NCBI GenBank assembly: GCA_035578905.1
Contig: JAQJVL010000797.1
Location: forward strand, 248,001-312,000
DNA length: 64,000 bases
Direction of reading: 5' to 3'
Origin: Stictocephala bisonia
Lineage: Eukaryota > Arthropoda > Insecta > Hemiptera > Membracidae
Under the pieces are notes generated by a model. The model was not told the DNA's origin. It was given only the letters and a program-made list of their open reading frames with translations, and ran no database searches. Position 1 is the stretch's first letter, and every line of letters starts with the position of its first letter. Shown piece after piece: positions 25,301 through 36,533 of this stretch. A program made the translations under genes and the position numbers.

Positions 25301-25394
25301 TACAGCCTTCCGTTCCTGGGATAACTCGCCTTTCTCCTTCCTCAACAAGACGAATGAGTAATGGAGAGACACAAGTTACAGCCTTCCGTACCTG
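22306..25394 (+). repeat. 77-bp satellite, second array (about 40 units) with higher-order repeats
   Basis: This array has the same monomer as 18117-20254. Distinctive variants recur at 1381 bp: the unit with GAGTCATGGAGAGACAC occurs at about 22670 and 24051, and the block at 23303 repeats at 24684. The same blocks lie 4078-4079 bp upstream in the first array. This gives a higher-order unit of about 18 monomers. The last monomers match the end of the first array. Confidence 0.95.
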
Positions 25395-27450
25395 GTATAT
25401 TTCAATTATAAATAATTATAGGTAAAAGTTTAGTAAAGTAGAATATTGTTAGCCTTTGAGTATAGCGTCAAATTTTATACAGACAAAATGTTGGGATTTA
25501 TTTAAAAAAGTAATAGTTACATTAGTATCGGTTGATATGATTTATGAATTTGTATCTTTTCTTAACGGTTTATTATTTTGTATGAAATGTACAGTATTCC
25601 ATATACTTACGATTACTGATCATAGATATTTATATAAAAACTGTTTTATAGTTTTATGTAATAGTTCCTATAAAAACTAACTTTGTTAATAAGTATTAGT
25701 TCACTAGCTTTAATGATGGTTTGTTTGATAAAAATTAATATTACATAAAAGTGCTTTGTAAGTCTGGCCATTTCATTACTCATTGGTAAAAATAAAAGCA
25801 GTAAAAATATTTGTATCCTAAAAAATTAATTAATAGTTAGGCCTGTTCTTTTGTTAAAACAAGTACTTACCTTAAAATAATTCATTAGTCGTCCACTAAT
25901 TATAGTTTATATACATGATAGAAGCTATTTATTTTAATTTTTTTGTTTTATTAATATTCATTATTAAGACTCCAATCAACAAGATATAGTCGAGTATGAG
26001 GAGCAAATGAGTGTAAGGAGTGTAGATGAATGAGTGTAGTCATTGCTATTAAGATCGACTGTTTCTCAGAAATAGCTATTAATAATAGCTAAACAGCCTG
26101 GGCAAATAGCTATTTTTTTCTATTAGCGGAGCAATATTCAGTCATTTAACGAACCACATATACTGTGTCCCTCTATAATCATTTCTTCACAAAATAAAAT
26201 ATTTATATTATTTATTACATCGTTTTCTATTTGTGATGCAATGTAAATGTTTGTAATTTGATTTAATTATATGCTTAATAACAAATCAATTTTATGTTTA
26301 ATATTTAGCAGTAAAACAATATTATATGTCAAGCTTAATTTTGTAATAAACCATAGTTCAGGTCAATAAACTGTTATTTATAGAAATTTAGATAGTATAT
26401 ATAGAACTATTTGAATACTCAAACCAAGTAATTCATATAAGGTAAAATCATTTAAAGAAGAACAAAATATGTATATGTATATTTAAGTTAAAAATAAAAA
26501 AAAAATTACCTATATACTCAGTAGGGAACAGTTTGGATGTTTCAGCTTATTCTATTTGTAACATTTAATTAACAACGTAAATTGTCAATGATTAATTGAT
26601 ATGTTTACAATGAAAGAATACATTTTTACATGGCTTTAGAAAATAAAAAAATACATCATGTTAGTCAATATATGCATTTATTCATACAAAATTTGTTCTT
26701 TGTAATACAATTTTAGTTTAAGTCTCTTATGTCTGGAGTGATTGGACTCTAAGTAATGGTCAAAGTTTCACGTAACTGCTAACAAGTTGAACTTTACTGC
26801 AAACCAGGAGTGGCTGTTTCCCAAGAAATAAGGATTTATTAACTTCCGATGTTTTAGAAACACTAAACAGGATCTCAGAACTGTTCAGGAGAAATAAGGA
26901 GCTGTTCTCATTTTGCTGCCTTTTGGTGCTTAAATTTACAGTACCAGTCTCACAAAAATATTCATTATACAAGACTAAACTAACACACTTGCAATTCATA
27001 GTGAGGAAAAATGTTTTAAAAATATTCTATAAAGTAATGATGTAGGTAATGTACAAGGCAGTGTCTATTAGAGCATACAGATACATTTTGAATACTTATA
27101 TTGTGTTTATTTGTATTGTGCATACTATTTATATGTTTTTAAAAATAGTAATGTAATTAAAATTAGATCTGAAACGTGGAAAGAGAAAGTCAGTACAACT
27201 ATTCCCAAGCCTCGAGGCTTTGTAAAAAAGAAATATAAAATTGTAAATAAGCACCTTTCTCTGAAAAAATGTAAAATTTTAAATACTGATTCCTTAGGTG
27301 TAGCATGTAATATTAGTAATGTAACATTGTCTTCTTCAGTATGTGAAGGACAGTCACACGAGGGGGTATGTACACTAGGGTCATCCTCGCCTTCTCTAAC
27401 GGGTGGGGTGTTTGTTGTTGATTGAGGACTCTCTTTTGAGACACTCTGGG
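25395..27450 (+). repeat. Segmental duplication, copy 2, continuing into a LINE
   Basis: This is the partner of 20255-22305. Unlike copy 1 it continues without a break past CTGGGA (27446-27451) into LINE ORF1 sequence, so copy 2 holds the original right-hand junction. A + strand open stretch (27111-27425) encodes a low-similarity ORF1-like segment ending in SSSPSLTGGVF before stop codons. Confidence 0.93.
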
Positions 27451-27481
27451 AAGAGATGTGCTGAAGACGGAGCGTTGAAAC

Positions 27482-28102
27482 GCGTTGCCGAACACCAACC
27501 CTGGGGCTAAAGTGGCACAAATTAAGAGTAGACTAGAATCCTATGTAGGTGATCAGCCTGACGTTGTTTAATTGCTTGTGGGAACTAATGATTTGATACA
27601 TTGGCATAATGGGCGTCCTGGTTACAACGGGGGGTGGGACTAGTGTGCAGCTCTTCATTGCATGACTGACCTGTATTGTACAGCTAGACGGCAATTCCCT
27701 CAGTCAAGCTTGCTAGTCAGTAGTGTCATTTATCATAAAGACATAAATAATACAGCACTCTTGCATTTCAACGATCAGCTCAATATTATGTGTAGTAACT
27801 TTGAAGCTCATTTTACAGATGCGAACTTGGTAATAAATAAACATCATCTTGGACGTCATGGCAGACATCTCAATAAACAAGGTAATACTCTGCTAGGAGA
27901 TTTGATATATTACTACATTATCCAAGTACTTGGTATTCTCAGAAGTCCTCCACCTGATGGCGTTTTGCCTCATCGTGAGGTGAATGAGGCACTCACTTGC
28001 CCTCCACCTCATCTTCTTTGTCGGGAAACAGGACGAACTGCCAGCATCCATCACAAGACTAGCACATGTGAACATGCGCATGTTAAATACGGGTTTCGAT
28101 GA
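27482..28102 (+). pseudogene. LINE ORF1 remnant with an SGNH-esterase-like region
   Basis: In one frame from 27482 the sequence reads ALPNTNPGAKVAQIKSRLES, then DQPDVV, a stop (27569-27571), and LLVGTNDLIHWHNGRPGYNG. After a second stop it continues with SSLLVSSVIYHK and HLGRHGRHLNKQGNTLL. GTND and the C-terminal RHG-HLN block are the signatures of the SGNH-hydrolase-like domain found in ORF1 proteins of some CR1-like LINEs. Two in-frame stops show that it is dead. The segment directly continues duplication copy 2. The family assignment is from motif reading only. Confidence 0.7.
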
Positions 28103-28226
28103 GCTTCACTATTTGGTGGATGAATTTAGTTTCGATTGCTTGGGAATTTCCGAAACGTGGCTTAATACCACTGTCTCCTCTTATTCATTCAGCATCTCAG
28201 GATATGTATGTGGCGTAGGATAGATA
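28044..28226 (+). pseudogene. LINE ORF2 fragment: start of the apurinic-like endonuclease
   Basis: In the third frame, overlapping the end of the ORF1 remnant, HVNMRMLNTGFDELHYLVDE leads to FDCLGISETWLN. These match the N-terminal endonuclease blocks of non-LTR elements (an N-x-R-S-L-like block, then the catalytic Glu in SETWL). GYV follows, then a stop at about 28224. Only the first 50-60 residues remain; the rest of the endonuclease and the reverse transcriptase are missing on this strand. Confidence 0.75.
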
Positions 28227-28609
28227 GGCCTGTTGTTGATACTGGAGCGGAGTTGCCTCTCCTAAGTTGTACGGAGTGATACAACCTAAGTTGTTTATCA
28301 CTTAGGTATTTGAAATTACTTTTTCAATATTTAAACTATTCGTTTTGCATTAGTCATAGTATTGCAGATAAAACTTAACAAACCGTACAATGTTTATCAA
28401 TGATAACAATCCCTGTATAGATATATATATTGACTTACAATATGCTTTTGTTAGGTAAAATACGTAACCATAACAAAAATGTACAGTACCAAATACAGTC
28501 AATTGTTAAAATATTCAAACAAAAACTGGCTTAAATAAAAACCGTAGTTTTCATAGTAATATAAATTAATTAAATAAATTAATTATGCCTTTATTTTAAG
28601 TGATCTTCA
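28227..28609. other. AT-rich gap between two convergent LINE fragments
   Basis: No coding similarity seen. It may contain the decayed 3' UTR of the - strand LINE that starts at 28610. Confidence 0.35.
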
Positions 28610-28805
28610 GTTCACACTGTTTAAACAAGTCTTACATATTTCACAATTCAGGGATTTGACACTTGTAGGGAGGGTATTGTACACCTGGTGTCCAAAGTAC
28701 GAGAACCGTCCCTTTCCTGCCAGACGCTGCACTCTTGGCAGGTCAAGCAAGCCATCCTGTCGGGTACAGCGGTCCTATCCATATTGCGTGGTAAACGCTT
28801 TTTCA
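28610..28805 (-). mobile_element. LINE reverse transcriptase C-terminus (remnant)
   Basis: On the - strand RCTRQDGLLDLPRVQRLAGK leads to GRFSYFGHQVYNTLPTSVKSL. This is the typical end of CR1/Jockey-like ORF2 proteins (a basic region, then RFSxxGPxxxNxLP). It most likely belongs to the same element as 29328-29985, separated by about 520 bp of unrelated DNA. Confidence 0.75.
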
Positions 28806-29223
28806 CAAAACTACCTGTTCAGCTGTTTTCATTAAGTATTTTTAACCAGCGAAACGATATATCTCCTACATCTGTCTATTGTTGACAGTCGAAAGTAACA
28901 TTGTTTAGGTTCGAAAATGTTCCACTATCAACAACTTAATAACCTTCAAAAGCTTTTAGAAATATTCTTGTTATAGTTTCGCCAACGGAAGTGGAAGTCA
29001 AACAAAGAACAAAATTTTGAATATATTGAATAAAATTCCTAGTAGAGGAATATCTATTTCCAACAATCATAACTGTACAATTAATTTAAATGTGCATTTA
29101 AAATAGTAGAGCTGATTTTATAAAATGCTCCTAAAATGTTCCTAGTTAAAAAAAAGTTAACATTCCAACATTTTTTACTCAGTAGTTTCGTGAAAAATAT
29201 CGTTCAAAACTCAAGTGAAAATG

Positions 29224-29297
29224 TTTTGCATGTTCTCGACCAATTGAAGTGCTCGACAAGTCTCGCACTTCAAACATATGGTCTCGAACATGCAAAA
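29224..29297. repeat. Short perfect-looking hairpin between LINE fragments
   Basis: The left arm 29224-29252 (TTTTGCATGTTC...GAAGTGC) pairs with the right arm 29265-29297 (GCACTTC...GAACATGCAAAA) around a 12-base loop. A few unpaired bases occur in the middle. The hairpin sits in the DNA that interrupts the LINE reverse transcriptase. It could be the core of a small foldback insertion, or by chance a miRNA-like hairpin. Confidence 0.7.
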
Positions 29298-29327
29298 TCC
29301 CATTTTCCACTCTTGTTATGAAATATA

Positions 29328-29985
29328 CTATTTCATCAGATAGCAAGGTAGGCCTGATATAATAGTGTTATGCACTATTGAGACTGTTTGAACAAAGAAT
29401 TGTTTCTCAGTGGATTGGACTTTTGCTTGTTCACGATAGTTTTTTATGCGTTCAAACTTCCCTAAATTGTAAACAAACTTCAAAGCTCTATTTTGCAGTC
29501 TCATCAGTATCACTCTGCTGTCCAGTGTCAAACACTCCTCAAAAGATGGGAGGGCGTAATAATGACTGGTAAATAATGTACTAAACTAATTCGAGTTTTT
29601 TAACTTCCGGAAGTATATGCTTCAGTCTATGAAAGGTTCGCAACCTACATAAAACTATTTGACAAATGTACTTCACATGAAAATGAAAACTTAGAATCGA
29701 CTTTGACCCCCAACACGCTAACTCTTTCAGATACCAGAAGGCACTTACCACCATTCCATTGAGTTTGTTCAGGGGTTGTAAGTAAGAGAAAAGAAGTGGG
29801 AGTACCGAGCCTTTTTCGGGATTGAGTTTGAGACCATGACTATCTGATCATTCTTTTATTACAGACAAGTCAACATTAATTTTTTCAACCACCTTACAAA
29901 ATCCATTTTCTAGGGATACTAAATAATAAATCCAGGAAGGTCATGACTAACTGACAGTCATCAGCATAGGAGTGTAAAGAGCAAA
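29328..29985 (-). mobile_element. LINE reverse transcriptase remnant with YADD motif
   Basis: Read on the - strand, from high to low coordinate: SLHSYADDCQLVMTF (the catalytic YxDD block), then LKLNPEKGSVL, a degraded block near LSFHFHVKYIC and CRLRTFHRLKHILPEVKKLEL. Last is a 67-codon open part with LQNRALKFVYNLGKF and ending GLPCYLMK. The order is that of non-LTR ORF2 from the active site through the thumb. Stops and frame changes are frequent. Its upstream part is cut exactly where the large inverted repeat begins (about 29985). Confidence 0.8.
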
Positions 29986-30073
29986 ATTTAAATTAACACA
30001 AGGTACAAATGGCTCGAGAGAAATAAAATAAGCCTAAATGATGTGTATTATTTAAAAAATGTCTTTTACTTAC

Positions 30074-30196
30074 CACAGTTCTCCACGTACACTTGTGATA
30101 GGTAGGTGTTTCGGGAACCTTAACATCCGCAGTGCTTCTTTTTGTATGAATTTTTACACATCCTCTAACACAAACTGTCGTAGTCTTCCTCTCCAT
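30074..30196 (-). CDS. Hypothetical first exon at the outer end of the left arm
   Basis: An ATG at 30196 (- strand) opens MERKTTTVCVRGCVKIHTKR and runs 41 codons to WRTV. There it meets a perfect donor, GTAAGT (complement of 30068-30073), in phase 0. Read-through would give 67 codons. The mirrored copy in the right arm (46917-47039) keeps the ATG, the frame and the exon length. Both exons point outward. I do not recognise the protein; it is small and basic. It may be part of a mobile element or the first exon of a gene truncated by the rearrangement. Confidence 0.3.
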
Positions 30197-33100
30197 TACA
30201 ACACTAGGCTATAACAAGACGAAACAATGATAAAATAACCGAAACCAAACCAAATTTATTCAGATTTTGAATGACTTTTATTCAGAATTATTTTGAAGAA
30301 GAAAAGGATGCAGGAAGTAGATGAACACGTGATCGGCGGCGTTCTTTCCGGCGGCATGCCTCAATATTATTTTCCATCTAGTTTAAAGGAAATTTTTTCT
30401 TACATATGAGACGCCGACGCAACGTTGTGCGTATTTTAAGGCGAATATGAATGATGATATGAGTATAGGATGATTGTGGATGAGTTTAGTCTGGTTACTA
30501 ACTGAGTTTAACTGTTCCTCAGAAGGGGCAATTTATTAATAGCCCAACAGCCAGGGCAACTATGGGACCTACAGCTTTACGTAGAATCCGAAACACGTAG
30601 TGTTGGTCTGATTTTCAGCTAAATGAAACGTCAGACACTCAGTTCTTTTCCCTACACAATATCTGAACCTTGACTACATCCAACATGGATACCCCATACT
30701 CTCTAGAAGTGTCCACATCGATGGTAACTATTGAGTGGACGCCGTATCAGTATTAAGAGGACCGAGCATGGAACCTATCGCTTACAATCTCCCAAACACT
30801 TTGTCTCCATGCGAGACTTATTTAAACATTACCCATTACTTTAAACTTTTTTACCCATTTTAATACTGTAAAATAATAGCAATAATTTAAACTTAGTTTT
30901 ATCTTAAACTAGGGGTGAATAAAACACTGCACTCTACGTGTGCACAACCCCGTTACTTGTTACGCTAGTTTCACCGCAATCGTGTAATTTTGTTATTTTT
31001 CTTCGTATTACATACCTAACATTCTTACAATACACTGTAAAAAAATATTTGTGATTAGTCAGTGTTATTTGGCTTTTATATAAATCGTCTCCCTAGCTAC
31101 GATAAAATTGAAAACAAATTGTTCTTTGTATTTGGACTATTATGTTTTATGTTTCCTATAAAATTTTCAGTTAGTCAAGTTATTGAGCAAAAATAACACC
31201 CTACTGAAGAATACCTGAAGAAATGTTTATAATAGTACATTTTTTTAAATAGTTGATTAAGCTACGTGTATGGTATTTTAGGCTATTCTTTACACATTTG
31301 CAAGTATTTGTTATTATTAACTTAAATACATTCAAGAAAGTAAGCTTTTACATTTACTGTATTCATTTCCTTTACATGGGCAAAATATTTTTCCATATGT
31401 TTTATTTACTTATTTTTACTCAAGTGTATACAAAAACTCACCAGGCCTCACCAAGTTATGCAAAAGTTGTCGGTGAATTCCTATAGTAAACAAGAGAATA
31501 AAAAACGTAATATAGGAAAGAATACACGATTTTTTTTATTTTTTAGTAATTACTAAGATTGAGTGGTTTAGGGCAGGCACCAATTAAAAAGAAATAAAAA
31601 TTTTCAATAAAAATATGATAATAAGAATATTACCCGAATATGCTTTAACAGTAAAATATGTACAGGAATATTAAACTCCATATATGCATGCATCATTTTT
31701 GGATTGCTCGTGCCTTACACGCGGGACTATATCAGTTTATACTAGAGAGACCAGAAGAGACCATACGTAGCGAGGGAGCACAGTCTGGCAACCGCGCTTG
31801 GCCGGTTTTTAATACTTAGGCCACGTATGATCCGGCCGGTGAGTTAAGCGATTTCACTTTTCAAAATGAAGTATTACGAGGGGCTTCTGTATCTGTTTAT
31901 ATTCTGTGCTTAAACTAAGCTTCACTGTGGATCTAATACCATATACACTACGTATATAGTAAATACATAAAATATCAGTTACTATTTTAGTGATAATATT
32001 TACAAAATGTATTTTTAATTTATTAGTTTGGAGCACTAATTTACTCATTATTACTAACAAATTTAAATAGAAAGTTTGTTACTTCATTGATTTTATGAGG
32101 ATAGCTAACAATTTATAAACCCCTGATTTATGTTGTGACTATTGTAAGTATGAATGTGACTATGTATTGAGTAAATGTTTTTTTTTATATTTATATAACT
32201 TAATGAATTTGTTTACAAACTTGACGATTTCTATGCAATTTATATATTGTTTCATGAAATAAAACATTTATTTATTTATTTATGTTATAAATACATTTAC
32301 TAGTGTGCACTTTTAAACGTTAATTTAATTTAAAATTGCATTGAAGTCAAGTCTGTCAGGTATATGTTTCAAACCATCTTTTACATGATTAAAGATATGC
32401 CTACTGTATAAATGAAGGCATGTAGATTCCTGCACTAAATGAAAGATTACAAATAAGCGTTAAATGAATATACATTTAATGTTAAAATACCATTGTTTAG
32501 AAAATATGAAATGATAATTTATATAATATGATTACATTTGCAAATTAGTACATGTCAGTTAATATAATAAACAATTTGTCTCCCTTTATTAAAGAGTGGA
32601 TTAATAACGAAGGCCTGTGGTTAGTAGTTAAATTCCACACCCTAAAAATGATGTTTTATTTAAATTCTCTGTTCATTAAATGTTTATATGAAGGCAATAG
32701 TTTGATATGGTCACAAGTATCAATGTGAATCACTGTGAAACTTCTTAATGGTTAAACAGGTTTTCAATAGTAACCGTGTTTCATCGTATAAAAAAGGCTA
32801 TTTTACACTCACACATATTTTGTATTATTTTATAATACACAATAGATGATTTGTTTTAGTGTTACTAAGTGACATCCATAACCGAAACTAAAATTGGGTT
32901 CCATTTTGTCGCTTAAATTATGTTTACAATAAACGTTACACTCACGAGTTTATAGTAAATGTCTTAGTTAATAAGTATGAACAAGTTGGAAAAATTATAA
33001 CGTAGCTTTACTTGTATTATTATATTAAGCTATAAATTGAAGGTTGTTTATAAAATAAATATCACGTGATGAATATATTCAACACTGCTTGATTTATATC

Positions 33101-33889
33101 AAATGAATCAGTAAAATGCTGAGATGAATATGTCCTAAATTAATTGTAATAGAGATTCGAATTAAAAATAAAACATTGAAACATCTAATAATTTTAATTT
33201 GTTCACTATGTTTTTGCTGCAGCCTTATGAATAAAAAATACGTTATCATGTACCATAATTAATTTTTCATTGTACATATTATGGTATTTTTTCAATTAAG
33301 GCTATATTTGAGCACATTCATATCAACATTTATTTAGTTAGAGATTTATCTTGGAAAATAATGTTTTCCACAATGAAAGTGTTGGAGATACGTTAATTTA
33401 ACTACTTTAAGTAGTAAGTGTATTTAATTCAATGTAAGTACCAGTATGTATGTATTAATTAATAGTATTAAAATATTTAAAAAATCTTGAATTAAGTAGA
33501 TAGTACACAACCTAAGCCATTCAGTGATTAATGGCACTTATCTAGTCAGACATGATACCACTTCTTATAATTCTCATAACATCGTATTAGAAACAAAAAC
33601 ACATAGAAAATAAACCTAATTACTTTCAACTAGAAGTTAGGATTAGAAAAGAGCCAAATATTTGCGAGAGGTCTTTAGAAAATATGTCACAAAACTCCCG
33701 TGAGATAGGTACTTCCAATTCCGGATTACAGCTTTGAAATCTTACCTTCGGTGTACAATCGTTACTCTCCTGGCCTCTTCTTATTTAGATGGGCAATCCC
33801 AATGGGTTTGATTTAATTCATTATTTTATATGTAAGGTGGTGATTGAAGGAAGAGATGAATAAAACTTAACTAACATATGCATGAAATA

Positions 33890-34540
33890 AATATATACAG
33901 AGTGTTCAAAAGGTCCGAGGACAGTCGAATATTGTTTAGACCGTTACAGATAAAGGTACATAACTGATACGTATGAAATAAATATATACAGAGTGTTCAA
34001 AAGGTCCGAAGACAGTTGAATATTGTTTAGACCGTTACAGATATATACATAACTGATACGTATGAAATAAATATATACAGAGTGTTCAAAAGGTCCGAGG
34101 ACAATTGAATATTGTTTTGACCGTTACAGATAAAGGTACATAACTGATACGTATCAAATAAATATATACAGTGTTCAAATGGTCCGAAGACAGTTGAATA
34201 TTGTTTAGACCGTTACAGATATGTACATAACTGATACGTATGAATATACGTTCAAAGTCGAGGAAATAAAATAAATATATACAGAGTGTTCAAAAGGTCC
34301 GAGGACAATTAATTGATTATTGTTTTGACCGTTACAGATAAAGGTACATAACTGATACGTATGAAATAAATATATACAGAGTGTTCAAAAGGTTCGAGGA
34401 CAGTTGAATATTGTTTAGACCGTTACAGATAAAGGTACATACTTGATACGTATGAAATAAATATATACAGAGTGTTCAAAAGGTCCGAGGACAGTTGAAT
34501 ATTGTTTAGACCGTTACAGATAAAGGTACATAACTTTGCA
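33890..34540 (+). repeat. Amplified terminal repeat of a foldback element (units of 89-91 bp)
   Basis: About seven units recur with ACAGAGTGTTCAAAAGGTCC, then TATTGTTTAGACCGTTACAG and GGTACATAACTGATACGTAT (starts near 33900, 33991 and 34080). One unit is interrupted near 34250. The right arm has a single copy of this sequence at about 43000-43079, so the amplification happened after the arms formed. Confidence 0.9.
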
Positions 34541-35180
34541 CATTGCTGCTGGACACATTGAGATATTTTACCATGTATTCAGTGATCCACTATCTTCGTA
34601 GAGGGACGGCCCACTAGGAGTCGGAAGAAAATATTAAACGTAAGCATAGGTCGATATACTTACCATTTGAAAGTCTTAGCTAGTACAAAATCATACCACA
34701 GATTATACCTTAAAAGGTTCATCTTAAACAAAATGGCGGTACTTGAAATTTTTAATACTGTTCTTATGTGCAAGTTTAAAAATGGCTTAATTTTTTGTAA
34801 CCATATCAGATGACACTACAAAATATAGAAGAATGCCGCAAACTGAACTTCAAAAGCTTTATCCGTTACAAAATAATGGCGGTTTAAAATCTTGCACATA
34901 AGATCCAAATTGAAAATTTTGAGTGCCGCCATTTTGTTCATGATTTACCATTTGATACCTAATTTGCGGTATGATGTTTTACCAGCTAAGCCTTTAAAAT
35001 GGAATGTATATCGACCTATGCTTACATTTAGTATTTTATTCCGACTCCTAGTGGGCCGTCACCCTACAAAGGTAGTGGATCACTGAATACATGGTAAAAT
35101 AGCTTTTTGTTTCCAGCAGCAATGTGCAAAGTTTTGTACCTTTATATGTAATGGTTTAAACAATATTCAACCGTATAAAT
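34495..35180. mobile_element. Foldback (long terminal inverted repeat) element
   Basis: The segment folds on itself around about 34837. The outer left part (TTGCACATTGCTGCTGGACA, then CATGTATTCAGTGATCCACT and CGGCCCACTAGGAGTCGG) is complemented at 35040-35140. The pairing continues inward through AAAATGGCGG-containing blocks. No coding sequence is present, so it is non-autonomous. A partner copy lies in the right arm at 42570-43079, so the insertion predates the inverted duplication. Confidence 0.8.
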
Positions 35181-35216
35181 ATATGGTCACACTTTTTTAC
35201 GTTATTTTTAATATAA

Positions 35217-35450
35217 GTAAGGTAGTGGATCACTGAATACATGGTAAAATAGCTTTTTGTGTCCAGCAGCAATGTGCAAAGTTTTGTACCTTTATATGTA
35301 CTTGAATATTGTTTAGACCGTTACAGATAAAGGTACATAACTTTGCACATTGCTGCTGGACACATTGAGATATTTTACCATGTATTCAGTGATCCACTAT
35401 CTTCGTAGAGGGACGGCCCACTAGGAGTCGGTTAAACAATATTTAACCGT
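35217..35450. repeat. Right end and left end of the foldback element joined back to back
   Basis: 35217-35300 repeats the right end of the foldback element (GTAGTGGATCACTGAATACA to TTGTACCTTTATATGTA). 35302-35430 repeats its left end (TATTGTTTAGACCGTTACAG to GGCCCACTAGGAGTCGG). The order right end then left end suggests an array- or circle-type rearrangement of the element. Confidence 0.75.
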
Positions 35451-35541
35451 ATAAATTTATGATCACACTTTTTTACGTTATTTATAATATAAGTATTAGC
35501 TAGAGTGGGAATATCAGATTATTAAAATGTGTGTGCGTGCA

Positions 35542-35744
<203 letters not shown>

Positions 35745-36533
35745 AAGGTGCTTAAAGGTTAGTGTTAAGCCCTTTCTAACATCATAAGTTAATTTTAATT
35801 CTTGTAAGAAATTAATACAATAAATCATTATTAACACATTTTATTGTTATCAGAATGCATAAGAATTTTAGTATTAAAAATTAATTAAAAATTACATTTG
35901 GTTTTATATCAATTAAACTTTTTTAAAAAAAATTAGAAAATTTACTGTAATACATAACTGTGGCAAGAACCAAGTTAAAATATATTTGTTGAATATTGCA
36001 AAAGTTCAATACTCAAAATAATTTATTTTTTAATACGGTTATTTCTTACATATGCAGTTTGTGGCATTGTGTTCACTGTACTGTGTGATTTAGCACAAGT
36101 GTTTCAGACATAATACACACCCTGTATAGTAAACATATAATGAATTGGAGCTGAAGTTAGTGGTCTTATTTAGCAGTGTCTGATGTCAATCTGGTAAATC
36201 TTTACTGACAAACTACGTCATCAAACATAAAAAGGGAGTTCTTATGTATTTACTATACCTTATGTAAATTTTTCTCTTAACATAAATCATGCATAATAAT
36301 TATAAAAATAATAATAATAGTGGTGGTAGGCAGACTTGTGAAGCTTAGGCAGACTGGAGTTAAAATAGAAACTGTAGGTGTGATATGAGAGTTCACTTCT
36401 CGCTGGCTCTAAATTGTGTAGTAAACATTAATATATATGGCAATAAATTAGACGATGAACGACGTGGTTAGTCACAAGACATTATTGTGATGTAATTTAT
36501 GATATTAAAGGTACGCATTAGAAATATATTGTA

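Noticed and set aside
27110..29985. Twin-priming (5'-inverted) LINE insertion made from the + and - strand LINE parts
   Set aside because: The 5' part on + and the 3' part on - converge tail to tail; twin priming would place the inverted 5' part upstream of the 3' part, so these are two separate fragments.
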